From a virus, in IMG/VR virus record IMGVR_UViG_3300042991_000413, positions 1 through 32,512 of that record: a stretch of 32,512 nucleotides of DNA; one strand, given 5' to 3'. A program made the position numbers and the translations under genes. Shown in pieces: positions 1-7,076 of the stretch; the stretch's first letter is position 1; each line of letters begins with the position of its first letter. The notes below the pieces were generated by a model. The model did no database searches. It was not told the DNA's origin and worked only from the letters and a program-made list of their open reading frames with translations.

Positions 1-851
1 TTATGGTTTTTTAACATTCCATTAACATTTAAATCTTCAATTACGATGGTTTGGTTTTCACCAAGTAATTGGTTTGTAATAGAATGTAAATAATATTCTT
101 TAATGTTATTTAATTTATTATATGTTTTAGCAAGTCTTATCCTTGCTTTCTCTTTACTATGACTCTTGTTGGCCTTCCTTGATAGACTCCTTTGAAGCCT
201 TGCCAACCTTTTCTGTTTGTTACGTTTAGACTTCAAATTTTTATAATAGCGTCCTTCGGACGTGACGATGAAATCTTTAATTCCTAAATCTAAACCAATC
301 ACAGAATTAATTGCATCACCAATTGTTTTTAAATCACGTTCAATTAAAATACTAAAATAATAATTACCTGTTTTATCCCTACTTAAAGTTCCAGATTTAA
401 TTAATTCCTGATTTCTATTCAAATACCTTTCATCATCTCTTGAACATTTATAATGAATTGATTTTAATTGATTTATGATATTAATCCTATTTCCTTTTAC
501 TCCAGAAATAGCATCAACTGGAAACCTACACGATTGTTTTTGGTGTTTTGATTTGAATTTTGGAAAACCTTTATTTTCCTTAAAGAAATTTTTATAGGCT
601 TCATCCAAATTAAGTAATGATTGTTGTAAAACCTTTGAATGACTTTCTTTAATCCATTCAAATTCATTCTTTAAGGACGTAAGGAATTTACCTGTTTCTC
701 CAAGACTTGTAGATTTCTTCTTTTCTTTATATTCATTGATTTTATAATTAAGACATTGATTATACACAAACCTTGATGTGCCAAGTAATTTATTCATATA
801 AATTATTTGATCATCAGATGGATATAATTTTATTTTAATTGCTTGTAACAC
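1..851 (-). CDS. tnpB: IS200/IS605-type TnpB (OrfB) transposon-associated nuclease, 3' end outside window
   Basis: The frame starts at a GTG (no in-frame ATG lies between it and an upstream stop) and stays open to the window edge, giving 283 residues. The N-terminus has the TnpB-type KIKLYPSDDQ segment. RuvC-I is at about residues 185-193 (IGLDLGIKD, D188) and RuvC-II at about 269-279 (IVIEDLNVNGML, E272), linked by a Lys/Arg-rich helical stretch. The Zn-ribbon and last RuvC aspartate would lie beyond base 1. TnpB proteins are known as RNA-guided DNA nucleases of IS200/IS605 elements; no TnpA is visible. It follows gp44 on the same strand and may have inserted into the next gene. Arg codons AGG/CGT and GCC/TCG look commoner here than in the neighbours, which hints at separate origin. 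Family call is firm; activity is unknown. Confidence 0.88.
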   Translation of the reverse strand, partial: MLQAIKIKLYPSDDQIIYMNKLLGTSRFVYNQCLNYKINEYKEKKKSTSLGETGKFLTSLKNEFEWIKESHSKVLQQSLLNLDEAYKNFFKENKGFPKFKSKHQKQSCRFPVDAISGVKGNRINIINQLKSIHYKCSRDDERYLNRNQELIKSGTLSRDKTGNYYFSILIERDLKTIGDAINSVIGLDLGIKDFIVTSEGRYYKNLKSKRNKQKRLARLQRSLSRKANKSHSKEKARIRLAKTYNKLNNIKEYYLHSITNQLLGENQTIVIEDLNVNGMLKNH

Positions 852-931
852 TATTATTTATATAGTAATTTTTATTTTTTGTTTTTATTTTTATGAATAT
901 TTATCATAATATTTCACTATTTTTCATTAAA

Positions 932-1027
932 TTATATAAAGTTATTTGATACTAATTGAGACTCTGATATATTTTTGATATTGAAAATAAAATAATCTTC
1001 ATATTCTTTTGATTTTAAATATTTCAT
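932..1027 (-). other. 31-codon ORF translationally coupled to the gp44 stop; possible gene remnant
   Basis: An ATG overlaps the stop codon of the clamp-loader gene (ATGA) and opens a 31-residue frame beginning MKYLKSKEYEDYFIFN, ending in TAA 80 bases before the TnpB start. In T4 the gene directly downstream of 44 is 62, the small clamp-loader subunit, so this is the position where a gp62 start would be expected. I see no clear similarity to gp62 in so short a piece. It may be the 5' remnant of a gene interrupted by the TnpB element, or a chance ORF. Confidence 0.3.
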
Positions 1028-1965
1028 TTTTTTAAAATTTCTTTTATATCTGTAATATAAGAGATTAGATGTATAATAGGATCTATCGTATCTGTATATT
1101 TCTCATTATATGATTTTTGAAGATTCACTAGCATTGCACCCTGTTTTATTAAATTAGCATTATCTATATCCATTAATCTATTAAAAAGTGGTCTACCTAA
1201 TGCTTTCATTAGTTCTAGAGGATAATCTTGAAAGTTATTTATAACAAATTGATAATTTTCTTCAATATTATTTTTACCATCCATTATAAATTCAAAAATA
1301 TCATCATAATTTGACGATAAGTTTTTAAATTGATTGGTGTTATTTGTAATATATACTTCTTGTAATTTTTGTGTTGCACCTCTTAAATCTGGAAAGCTTA
1401 ATAATATTATTTTTTTGATATCTTCATCTGAAATCTCTAATTTAATTTTATTTGCTATCGCTTTTAGATATTTCAAATACATAGTATTTAAATAATCTAC
1501 TTCTTCTTTATTTTTAGGAGTAAAATCAACTTTAGTGAATCTTGATATTATTTTATCATCAATATCTTGTATAAAATTTGTAGTTAGAATAAATCTAACA
1601 TGATGATATTTGTCTGAAAAACCTTTTAAAGCTTTTTTGTATTCTGCAGAAACACCATCAAACTCATCTAAAAATATTGTTTTTTGAGCGCCTTTGCTCA
1701 TAAATGGATTTAAACTTTTACAATGACTTTGTAATTGTTCTCTTAAAATGTTAACACTTGTTTCTTGTGAAGCGTTGAAATCTATATTATCTGTATCTTT
1801 ACACAAAATTTTAGCAAGTGTTGTTTTACCAGTACCTGGTGTGTCACTATAAAAAATCATATTAGTTTTTAATCCATCTTTAACAAGTTCTCTAATTCTT
1901 GGTAATAGTATTATAGTATTTAGATTTTTTGGTTGATATTTATACCAAAACATTTCATTTATCAT
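1024..1965 (-). CDS. 44: Sliding-clamp loader ATPase, T4 gp44-like
   Basis: This is an AAA+ ATPase of 313 aa (T4 gp44 is 319 aa) that would load the sliding clamp onto primer-template DNA at the replication fork. Walker A is at residues 41-49 (DTPGTGKTT), Walker B at about 96-103 (TIFLDEFD), sensor 1 at 128-130 (TTN) and a conserved Ser-Arg-Phe at 141-143 where clamp loaders carry the SRC arginine-finger motif. The C-terminal third is helical, as expected for the collar domain. It is transcribed leftward, opposite to the virion genes, from a 219-bp divergent region. Its stop overlaps a downstream ATG, so coupling to a second subunit gene is plausible. The start MINEMFWYKYQP fits the family, whose N-termini carry an aromatic W-x-x-K-Y-x-P segment. 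Confidence 0.93.
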   Translation of the reverse strand: MINEMFWYKYQPKNLNTIILLPRIRELVKDGLKTNMIFYSDTPGTGKTTLAKILCKDTDNIDFNASQETSVNILREQLQSHCKSLNPFMSKGAQKTIFLDEFDGVSAEYKKALKGFSDKYHHVRFILTTNFIQDIDDKIISRFTKVDFTPKNKEEVDYLNTMYLKYLKAIANKIKLEISDEDIKKIILLSFPDLRGATQKLQEVYITNNTNQFKNLSSNYDDIFEFIMDGKNNIEENYQFVINNFQDYPLELMKALGRPLFNRLMDIDNANLIKQGAMLVNLQKSYNEKYTDTIDPIIHLISYITDIKEILKK

Positions 1966-2033
1966 ATTTAAAAATTTTTAAGTTTCAAGTTAATATATTA
2001 ATAAAATGTGTAATTGTTTAAATATAAAATAAA

Positions 2034-2061
2034 AAACACCATCATTTTGTTGATGGTGTTT
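2034..2061 (-). terminator. Perfect 11-bp hairpin in the divergent region between gp44 and the gp15-like gene
   Basis: AAACACCATCA and TGATGGTGTTT form a perfect 11-bp stem around a 6-base loop. On the minus strand the stem is followed by a T-rich run, the form of an intrinsic terminator; on the plus strand the tail is weak. It lies upstream of gp44, so it could stop antisense transcripts arriving from the right or act as a leader structure for the gp44 mRNA. A second, weaker 7-bp hairpin (TGGAAAT/ATTTCCA) lies at 2088-2106. Confidence 0.5.
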
Positions 2062-2155
2062 AAATATTAACAACTATGAATTGATAATGGAAATTTTTTA
2101 TTTCCACAATATTGTATTTTATTTATATTAAAAAGTTTATTTTTTATAATGATTA

Positions 2156-2170
2156 TTTTATATATAAGAT
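2156..2170 (+). promoter_or_regulatory. Candidate late promoter element before the gp15-like gene
   Basis: TTTATATATAAGAT lies about 15-30 bases before the ATG. The same 14 bases occur on the minus strand at 7429-7442 before the HNH gene, and close variants of TTWATATATA precede most virion genes here. With a gp55-type late sigma in the window, and T4 late promoters being TATAAATA, a late -10-like element is a reasonable guess. The extreme A+T content makes chance matches common. Confidence 0.4.
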
Positions 2171-2184
2171 AAATATTTTTTTAT

Positions 2185-3027
2185 ATGAACATAGATAAGG
2201 AATATAATTACGATGATAATTTTATTAGGATGGCTACTATATCTTTAGCAAAAGTATTAACTACTAAAGTTAGATGGATTAATCGTTGGAGTGATGGTAA
2301 AAAAATAAGAGTTCTAATACCGTTTTATACTTCTTTTGCTGGTCAAGAAAGATTTATGTTAGATGCTTTTGTTGATGATATAGTTGGAAATAGAGCAGAA
2401 TTAAATGCGGACCAAAAACAAAGAGGAGTTATAACATTCAAAGGTGGTTCACAAAAAGATGATGAGTTTGCTAATCCAAATCAATATTTAGCAAAAAGTA
2501 CAAAATTAAATAATAATTTCAAGGATATAATCAGTAGAACAAAGGCTGTTCCAGTCTCATTAAACTACGATATTATTATAAAATTAGATAATGAATGGGA
2601 AGCTAATATTTGTTATACAAAATTATTAGATGTATTATATAATTATAGATTTTTTAGTATTAGTTATTTTGGTATTAAAATAGATGCTTTTTTTAGATTA
2701 CCATCAGAAACTGGAATAGAAATTCCAAGAGAAACCAATTTAAGTACTGATAATACAATAACTATGAAATTTTCTTTAGAAGTTGTCACATATTATCCAG
2801 TTTTTACCGTATTGACAGATGATTTTGAAGTTTGCGATAATGATGCAACTATTGATTGGAACTTTTTGGGTATTGATAGACCTGATGCCAATAAAGAATT
2901 ATTAAATTCTGATGGTGCATTGAAAAGAGTTTATTGGTATCATAATTATTTGGAAAATAAATCAAAAGAAGAATTGATAAAAGAAAAAGAAGAAAATAGA
3001 CAAAACGAAATAAATAATATGGAATAA
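2185..3027 (+). CDS. 15: Tail sheath stabiliser / tail completion protein, T4 gp15-like
   Basis: At 280 aa it is close to T4 gp15 (272 aa), which caps the contracted-tail tube and sheath and joins the tail to the neck. The N-terminal pattern aligns with gp15: F-x-R-x-A-T helix (FIRMATISLAKVL), then the strand KIRVLIPFYTSFAGQERFML, matching gp15 KFIRVPITYASKEHFMMKL. The middle LNYDIIIKLDNEWE and the closing MKFSLEVVTYYPVF match its YELSIFTRYEDD and WSLTFEVNGWMYPP. The last 35 residues are charged and helical. It starts a rightward virion group two bases upstream of the next small gene. The assignment rests on recalled sequence pattern and size, not on a computed alignment. Confidence 0.75.
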   Translation: MNIDKEYNYDDNFIRMATISLAKVLTTKVRWINRWSDGKKIRVLIPFYTSFAGQERFMLDAFVDDIVGNRAELNADQKQRGVITFKGGSQKDDEFANPNQYLAKSTKLNNNFKDIISRTKAVPVSLNYDIIIKLDNEWEANICYTKLLDVLYNYRFFSISYFGIKIDAFFRLPSETGIEIPRETNLSTDNTITMKFSLEVVTYYPVFTVLTDDFEVCDNDATIDWNFLGIDRPDANKELLNSDGALKRVYWYHNYLENKSKEELIKEKEENRQNEINNME

Positions 3028-3028
3028 T

Positions 3029-3241
3029 ATGAAAGTTGTAAAATTTAATGAAAATAAGAATAGTGAACTAGAAGATATAATGTACAGTTTGGCTGAAAAA
3101 TTTGATATTGATTCAATGTCATTTGGTCCATATTCTGCTTATTATTTAAAAAATAGCGATATTATTGAAATGGTTTTTGAATTTCAATCTATTGAGGAAG
3201 ACGAATTTAATACTTTAGTAGATATATTAGAATATGTTTGA
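3029..3241 (+). CDS. Small unknown protein, frame interrupted by in-frame TGA
   Basis: This encodes 70 aa beginning MKVVKFNENKNSELEDIM, acidic and with no recognised domain. The ATG follows the gp15-like stop by one base, so the two are probably co-translated. The frame ends at TGA (3239-3241), but the same frame continues without another stop for 51 more codons to TAA at 3395-3397, and the extension has the same acidic, aromatic character. The original gene was probably about 122 aa. The TGA may be a nonsense mutation, a readthrough site or an error. TGA is clearly used as stop elsewhere here (gp44, gp4). Confidence 0.6.
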   Translation: MKVVKFNENKNSELEDIMYSLAEKFDIDSMSFGPYSAYYLKNSDIIEMVFEFQSIEEDEFNTLVDILEYV

Positions 3242-3397
3242 AAATATGATGATGTGAATTTTTATATTTCACCAAACGCTCTCGATGAATCTTTTAATAC
3301 TGTTGGATTTTATATAAATAATATTTCAGAAGATGCATATTTTACTATGGGTAAAGATTTACAAATAGAATTGGATGGAAATAGATATAATATATAA
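3242..3397 (+). pseudogene. In-frame continuation of the small gene after TGA
   Basis: Fifty-one codons in the same phase follow the TGA, translating to a segment beginning KYDDVNFYISPNALDESF and ending DLQIELDGNRYNI before TAA. There is no ATG at its start, so it is made only by readthrough or not at all. It ends two bases from the 3' end of the convergent minus-strand gene, so the intact 3029-3397 gene would exactly fill the space between its neighbours. Confidence 0.5.
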
Positions 3398-3961
3398 TTA
3401 ATATACTTTTGAATCAATAAAAACCTCAAAGTGATCTTTTGAATAACAACCAGTTTTTTTTCTAACTTCTTCTAATTTTTTACCACCTTCGCTTTTGATG
3501 TCTCTGCTAAATGATGTACTGATTGATTCATTTCTTAATCTTACAGATTCTTTTATTAATGCTTTTTTCCAATCTCTTACGGTAGATTTAACCCAATCTC
3601 CACTTTTATCAATAATTAAATTGTGTTTCATTTCGGTTAAATGATGCCATAAAAAATCCTCATTTTTCATTTCAAATTTATGAATGATTTTTTTCCATTT
3701 TTTTCTTCTTATTTTTTCATATTCTGTCCAATCAAAATTTTCAGATTTATTTTCTTCTTTAAATTTTTTAGGTATAGCAACAATTTCAGGTTGAGTTTTT
3801 TCAATAGAACCAACTAAAAATAATTCTTGAAATCTTATAGGCATAGCATAAAAACCAATAGTAGATGGTGGTGCATGAAAGCTATCTTTACCATAACCTT
3901 GTTGTTTAGTTAAATGAAGCCTGCCGTATCTGATAAATGTGTTATCTATATCTTTTTTCAT
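3398..3961 (-). CDS. Unknown protein, 187 aa
   Basis: I do not recognise this protein. The preferred start is the ATG at 3961 (MKKDIDNTFIRYGRLHL): a Bacteroidetes-type -7 box TACCTTTG (3970-3977, read on the minus strand) lies 8 bases upstream, and the longer open frame would start within a low-complexity Phe/Ile/Leu stretch overlapping that promoter. Notable segments are KDSFHAPPSTIGFYAMP at about 25-41 and a Lys/Trp-rich helical middle (WTEYEKIRRKKWKKI). No signal peptide or membrane segment is seen. It is divergent from the small virion genes at 4067 and convergent with the split gene, so it looks like an early gene embedded in a late region. Confidence 0.7.
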   Translation of the reverse strand: MKKDIDNTFIRYGRLHLTKQQGYGKDSFHAPPSTIGFYAMPIRFQELFLVGSIEKTQPEIVAIPKKFKEENKSENFDWTEYEKIRRKKWKKIIHKFEMKNEDFLWHHLTEMKHNLIIDKSGDWVKSTVRDWKKALIKESVRLRNESISTSFSRDIKSEGGKKLEEVRKKTGCYSKDHFEVFIDSKVY

Positions 3962-3969
3962 AATGAGTA

Positions 3970-3977
3970 CAAAGGTA
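3970..3977 (-). promoter_or_regulatory. Bacteroidetes-type -7 box for the 187-aa gene
   Basis: On the minus strand this reads TACCTTTG, matching the Bacteroidetes -7 consensus TAnnTTTG. The ATG begins 9 bases after the box, so the transcript leader would be only a few bases long. I do not see a TTG at 19-21 bases upstream, so the -33 element is missing or degenerate. Confidence 0.45.
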
Positions 3978-4066
3978 ATATAATTTTTTAAAAATGAAAA
4001 AAAATGAGTTTTTTTTATTAATATATAACTTTGAATTGAATTAAAAAATAAAAAAAACTGCAAGAT

Positions 4067-4480
4067 ATGAAGAGATTTAAGAGTTTTGAAGCTTTTACTA
4101 GTAAAGAAGAATTGAGAAATATTGATGATATTTTAGATAAAATGGGCGAGGGTGGTAAAGCTGATTCTTTATCCGCTGAAGAGCTACAAATATTAAATAG
4201 TGGTGGTGTTAAACCAAAATCGGAACCAAAACCTATAGAACCGTTAAAAGACACTGAATATTCAGATTTTGCTCTTAAGGATTATTTATTAGATGTAAAT
4301 GAAATGACACCAAAAATTTTAAAAGAAATTTTAAATGATATAGAAAGTGAACATGATGGTAGTATTAAAGTAGCTAGATTAAAAAGACTTTTAGAAGTTT
4401 TTCCTAATGTTAAGGTTGATGATAAATTAGTAGATATATGGTGGAACTTTATAAAAAAGATGTATAATAGGTTAAATTAA
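4067..4480 (+). CDS. Candidate internal head protein with capsid-targeting-like N-terminus
   Basis: This 137-aa acidic protein has no recognised enzymatic domain. Its N-terminus MKRFKSFEAF shares the pattern M-K-x-x-K-x-F-E-x-F with the next gene. That resembles the T4 internal-protein capsid-targeting sequence (MKTYQEFIAE), which recruits proteins into the prohead core and is cut by the gp21 protease. Here the exact L/I-x-E cleavage site is not obvious after the motif (TSKEE follows). The centre is Pro/Lys-rich (KPKSEPKPIEPL) and the C-terminus is helical with WWNFIKKMYNRLN. It leads a run of three similarly spaced rightward genes that share A-rich leaders ending in GATATG. Function is inferred. 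Confidence 0.65.
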   Translation: MKRFKSFEAFTSKEELRNIDDILDKMGEGGKADSLSAEELQILNSGGVKPKSEPKPIEPLKDTEYSDFALKDYLLDVNEMTPKILKEILNDIESEHDGSIKVARLKRLLEVFPNVKVDDKLVDIWWNFIKKMYNRLN

Positions 4481-4506
4481 AAAAATAAAAAAAAATAATA
4501 GTAGAT

Positions 4507-4800
4507 ATGAAAAAATTAAAAACATTTGAATCATTCTTAAATGAAAATAAATCTCAAGGTACACCAGAGGAGATTATTAATGGTAAGGTTTCTGGCGGTT
4601 CTTTATCATCTAATGATTTTAAAGAAAATATGCTTGTGGCTCCTTCAATGTTTTATAAATCTCAAGATGAACTTAAAGTTAGATCTGGTAAAGTTACAAA
4701 AGTGGAACCAGAAAAAATAACATATTATAAGGGTGATGGTAATACATATACTTCAAGTCCGTCAGATTTGATTATAATTAATGGAAATTTTACAAAATAA
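4507..4800 (+). CDS. Candidate internal head protein with cleavable capsid-targeting sequence
   Basis: This 97-aa protein starts MKKLKTFESFLNE, a close parallel to the T4 internal-protein targeting peptide MKTYQEFIAE. LNE fits the T4 prohead-protease consensus (L/I)-x-E, so cleavage after residue 13 is predicted, leaving about 84 aa inside the head. The remainder has a Ser/Gly linker (SGGSLSSND) and a beta-rich half ending YTSSPSDLIIINGNF. Upstream, the A-rich leader ending TAGATATG is nearly repeated before the next gene. The prohead protease itself is encoded at 12733. The targeting role is an inference from pattern and context. Confidence 0.65.
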   Translation: MKKLKTFESFLNENKSQGTPEEIINGKVSGGSLSSNDFKENMLVAPSMFYKSQDELKVRSGKVTKVEPEKITYYKGDGNTYTSSPSDLIIINGNFTK

Positions 4801-4828
4801 AAAAAAATAAATAAAAATAATAATAGAT

Positions 4829-6115
4829 ATGAAAAATTTAAAGTATGATTTGTTTAATTTTAAGAAAGATCTTCCAATGGAAGATTATGAATTGAATGTA
4901 ATTGTTGAGAGATATATTAGCAATTACGATAAATATTCTGAAAAAGAATTGGTAAGTTCTTTGAAAGAAAATTTAATGTCTTTTTCTTGGGATGTTAAAG
5001 TTAAAAGATTGGTAGAAGGTTTAGAAGAAGAAATTAAAAGTGAACCTTTGAATTACAATTTGAAAGACTTGTACAAGAAAGTTGAAAGAAAAAATTATGG
5101 TCAAATGTATAGACCAGCGTTGAATTCTATTTTGAATATTATCAATATGAATGATAATGATTCAAAAATGACATCAATTCTTAATGAATTGGTTATACAC
5201 GATTGGATTCCAGAAGTTAAATTATTTTTAAATGGTTATATGAATAATCCTATTCAAAGACAAAATTTGGTAAATTCAGGTAAGGCTTCAAAGGTATTTA
5301 CATTAGTTGAAAAAGTGGAAGATGGTAATTTGGTGTTTCTTAAAGATCGTTGGTTTTTGATTAATCAAGATGAAATTAAACAAACATTAGTTGAAGATCA
5401 CATTAAAGACTTAGATAAAATTAGAGAATTTAGAATTTTAGAAAAAGTTATGACAATTGGTGATATTAAAGAAGATTCAATTTCTTTTAGATTAGATGAA
5501 AATTTAGTTTTAAGTATCTCTACCAAAAATGATAAAGAAATATTTTTAAATGAAGAAAAATTAGACAAAGAAACTAATTTGGAAAATTTATTTGATTCAA
5601 AAATTATTCCTTGGTTGAAAAAAGATTATTATGTTTTATCTAATACAGCAGCCCAAAATATTGATAAATTTGTAGATTTAGATATTGCTTTAAAACTTGA
5701 AAATGCATTATTCCCTTATTTAGAATGTTATGTTATAAATTATAAAGATAAAATGTATATGTATAATAACGATGCAAGAACAGGCTCTGCTTTTTATGAA
5801 TATAATTCAGCAAATAATTTAATTAATGATGTTCAAAAAGAATTGGATTATGATTTAACAAAATTTTTAAATAATAAAATTTCAAAAGAAGTGAAACATT
5901 TAAGATCATTAGAAGATAAAGAAATGGAAATTAAAGAAGGTATCAAAGAAATTGATGATGCATTAGCTCTTTTAAAAGAAAATGAGGAAATGGTAAATAC
6001 AGATAAAGGTTTGAAAAAGGTTTTTGAGGATTTATTAGTTTCTAAACATGAATTATATGATAATTTGAAGAAAATTAAAGAAGACAAAGTTAAGGCTAAA
6101 AGAATGGTTTTATAA
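4829..6115 (+). CDS. Unknown 428-aa protein, probably virion-associated
   Basis: I do not recognise this protein. It is highly charged, mostly helical, and free of signal peptide, membrane segments or evident catalytic motifs. Residues about 360-428 form a strong Lys/Glu coiled coil (ISKEVKHLRSLEDKEMEIKE onward). The middle part alternates short strands (VFTLVEKVEDGNLVFLKDRW) with helices. It is the last gene before a good intrinsic terminator and follows two candidate internal head proteins with nearly identical leaders, so a head-core or internal-protein role is possible but unproven. Its own N-terminus (MKNLKYDLFNF) only loosely resembles the targeting motif. Confidence 0.7.
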   Translation: MKNLKYDLFNFKKDLPMEDYELNVIVERYISNYDKYSEKELVSSLKENLMSFSWDVKVKRLVEGLEEEIKSEPLNYNLKDLYKKVERKNYGQMYRPALNSILNIINMNDNDSKMTSILNELVIHDWIPEVKLFLNGYMNNPIQRQNLVNSGKASKVFTLVEKVEDGNLVFLKDRWFLINQDEIKQTLVEDHIKDLDKIREFRILEKVMTIGDIKEDSISFRLDENLVLSISTKNDKEIFLNEEKLDKETNLENLFDSKIIPWLKKDYYVLSNTAAQNIDKFVDLDIALKLENALFPYLECYVINYKDKMYMYNNDARTGSAFYEYNSANNLINDVQKELDYDLTKFLNNKISKEVKHLRSLEDKEMEIKEGIKEIDDALALLKENEEMVNTDKGLKKVFEDLLVSKHELYDNLKKIKEDKVKAKRMVL

Positions 6116-6135
6116 AATTATAAAGGCTATATTAA

Positions 6136-6170
6136 AAAGTATTTCGTTTTTTAACGAAGTCCTTTTTTTT
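6136..6170 (+). terminator. Intrinsic terminator after the 428-aa gene
   Basis: The stem AAAAGTATTTCGTT pairs with AACGAAGTCCTTTT (one mismatch and one G-U) around a short T loop and runs into eight T residues. It lies 20 bases after the stop codon. The rest of the 230-base gap to the next gene (to 6345) is A+T-rich with two copies of ATTTTAAGGC (6255-6307 area) of unknown meaning and no clear promoter. Confidence 0.75.
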
Positions 6171-6345
6171 TATAAAAAACAATTTTTTATAAACTTTTGT
6201 GTATTAACATAATATAAGCATTGTTATATTTATTTAGTCTAATTAAAAATAACATTTTAAGGCAATATAAGGTATTAAAAATCAACAATTTAAATAATTT
6301 TAAGGCTTATTGAATGAGATTTTTCTCACAAAAAAATATAAAAAT

Positions 6346-6720
6346 ATGGCAAAATATGTTGATGATACGGATTTTTATTATGAAATAGTCTTGAGCAAAG
6401 GCAAGGGCAGGTTGACTAAACGTGCAGAAAATATGATAATAAAAATAGGTGAGGAGATGATTAAAAAATTTGAAAGAAAATATAAAACATCTGATGATAA
6501 ATTTGATTGCATGCAGCAAGGTATCCTCATGATGCTTCAAAATTGGAATGGATATAATGAGAAAAAATATTCTTCAGCGTTTCCTTATTTTTCAGAAATA
6601 TGTAAAAGAGGTATAGCAGGTGGTTTAAATGTTATTTATCAGAAGAAAAATAATCAAGATTCGCCAAAAATGATAAGTTTGAGTCATTCAAACGATGGTA
6701 AAGGATTGCACAACATATAA
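6346..6720 (+). CDS. 55: Late-transcription sigma factor, T4 gp55-like
   Basis: This small sigma-70-family protein (124 aa from the MAKYVDD start) is predicted to bind host RNA polymerase and recognise late promoters. The core segment at about residues 53-100 runs DCMQQGILMMLQNW, then YSSAFPYFSEICKRGIAGG. It follows the gp55 pattern in which an (E/D)xx(I/M)QxGI helix is followed by F-x-x-x-K-x-x-x-A-x-x-Y-x-x-x-x-x-x-(K/R)-x-x-x, which is sigma region 2. Like T4 gp55 it lacks a region 4. The 12 extra residues of the longer frame (from 6310) overlap the leader and are less likely. It sits between virion gene groups, after a terminator and before an antisense HNH gene. I am fairly sure of the family. 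Confidence 0.78.
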   Translation: MAKYVDDTDFYYEIVLSKGKGRLTKRAENMIIKIGEEMIKKFERKYKTSDDKFDCMQQGILMMLQNWNGYNEKKYSSAFPYFSEICKRGIAGGLNVIYQKKNNQDSPKMISLSHSNDGKGLHNI

Positions 6721-6731
6721 AATACTATAAA

Positions 6732-7076
6732 TCAATACTTTGTATATTTATTTAGATTGCCTTCATAAACTTTACCATCTATTATTCTTGTAGTTGACCA
6801 AAGTGGTTGAAGGTTTTTTAATTCACAAACAACTGAAATCTTTTCGTTTTTATCAAAAGATGATATTGGTTTTTTGTGGTCTATATGCCATTCTCCATAA
6901 TTATCCCAAGACATACCAGTTGTAAATAATTTTATCATATGTTCTTTAAGTTCTAATGCACTATATCCTAATATGTCTATTGTGTGTCCTTCTTTATTTG
7001 TACCAATTCTAATTTGAGTGTTTCTTAATAAACTTCTCCAACTTCTTATATGATTTATTCTTTTTTTATTTTTTTT
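6732..7076 (-). pseudogene. HNH homing endonuclease, C-terminal catalytic half (out of frame with its N-terminus)
   Basis: The frame is open from 7076, right after an in-frame TAA at the edge of an A10 tract, down to the stop at 6732. It encodes about 114 aa: RINHIRSWRSLLRN, then LGYSALELKEHM, then the HNH core SWDNYGEWHIDHKKPISSF and LKNLQPLWSTTRI. These match phage HNH endonucleases, where H-I-D-H and the Asn of N-L-Q-P-L-W are the metal and catalytic positions. The first ATG in this frame (6938) lies just before the core and would omit the upstream conserved segment, so independent initiation is unlikely to give a whole enzyme. Adding one A in the tract at 7069-7078 joins it to the N-terminal half for about 226 aa. 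Confidence 0.8.

Noticed and set aside
250-262. CGTCC-TTC-GGACG hairpin inside the TnpB gene
   Set aside because: Short, inside coding sequence and explained by codons; not at an element end and no partner hairpin seen.
3029-3397. Genome-wide recoding of TGA as an amino acid
   Set aside because: Trp is TGG throughout, recognisable proteins contain no in-frame TGA, and several genes (gp44-like, gp4-like, KAS III) end properly at TGA.
3962-4063. Upstream extension of the 187-aa minus-strand gene
   Set aside because: The extra 34 residues are low-complexity Phe/Ile/Leu translated from the A+T-rich divergent promoter region; the ATG at 3961 fits the -7 box.
4018-4254. 78-aa minus-strand frame opposite the first candidate internal-protein gene
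   Set aside because: It overlaps a better-supported plus-strand gene and has no leader, motif or neighbour context.
5848-6087. 79-aa minus-strand frame opposite the coiled-coil end of the 428-aa gene
   Set aside because: Ser/Phe/Leu-rich mirror of a Lys/Glu coiled coil; a typical shadow frame.
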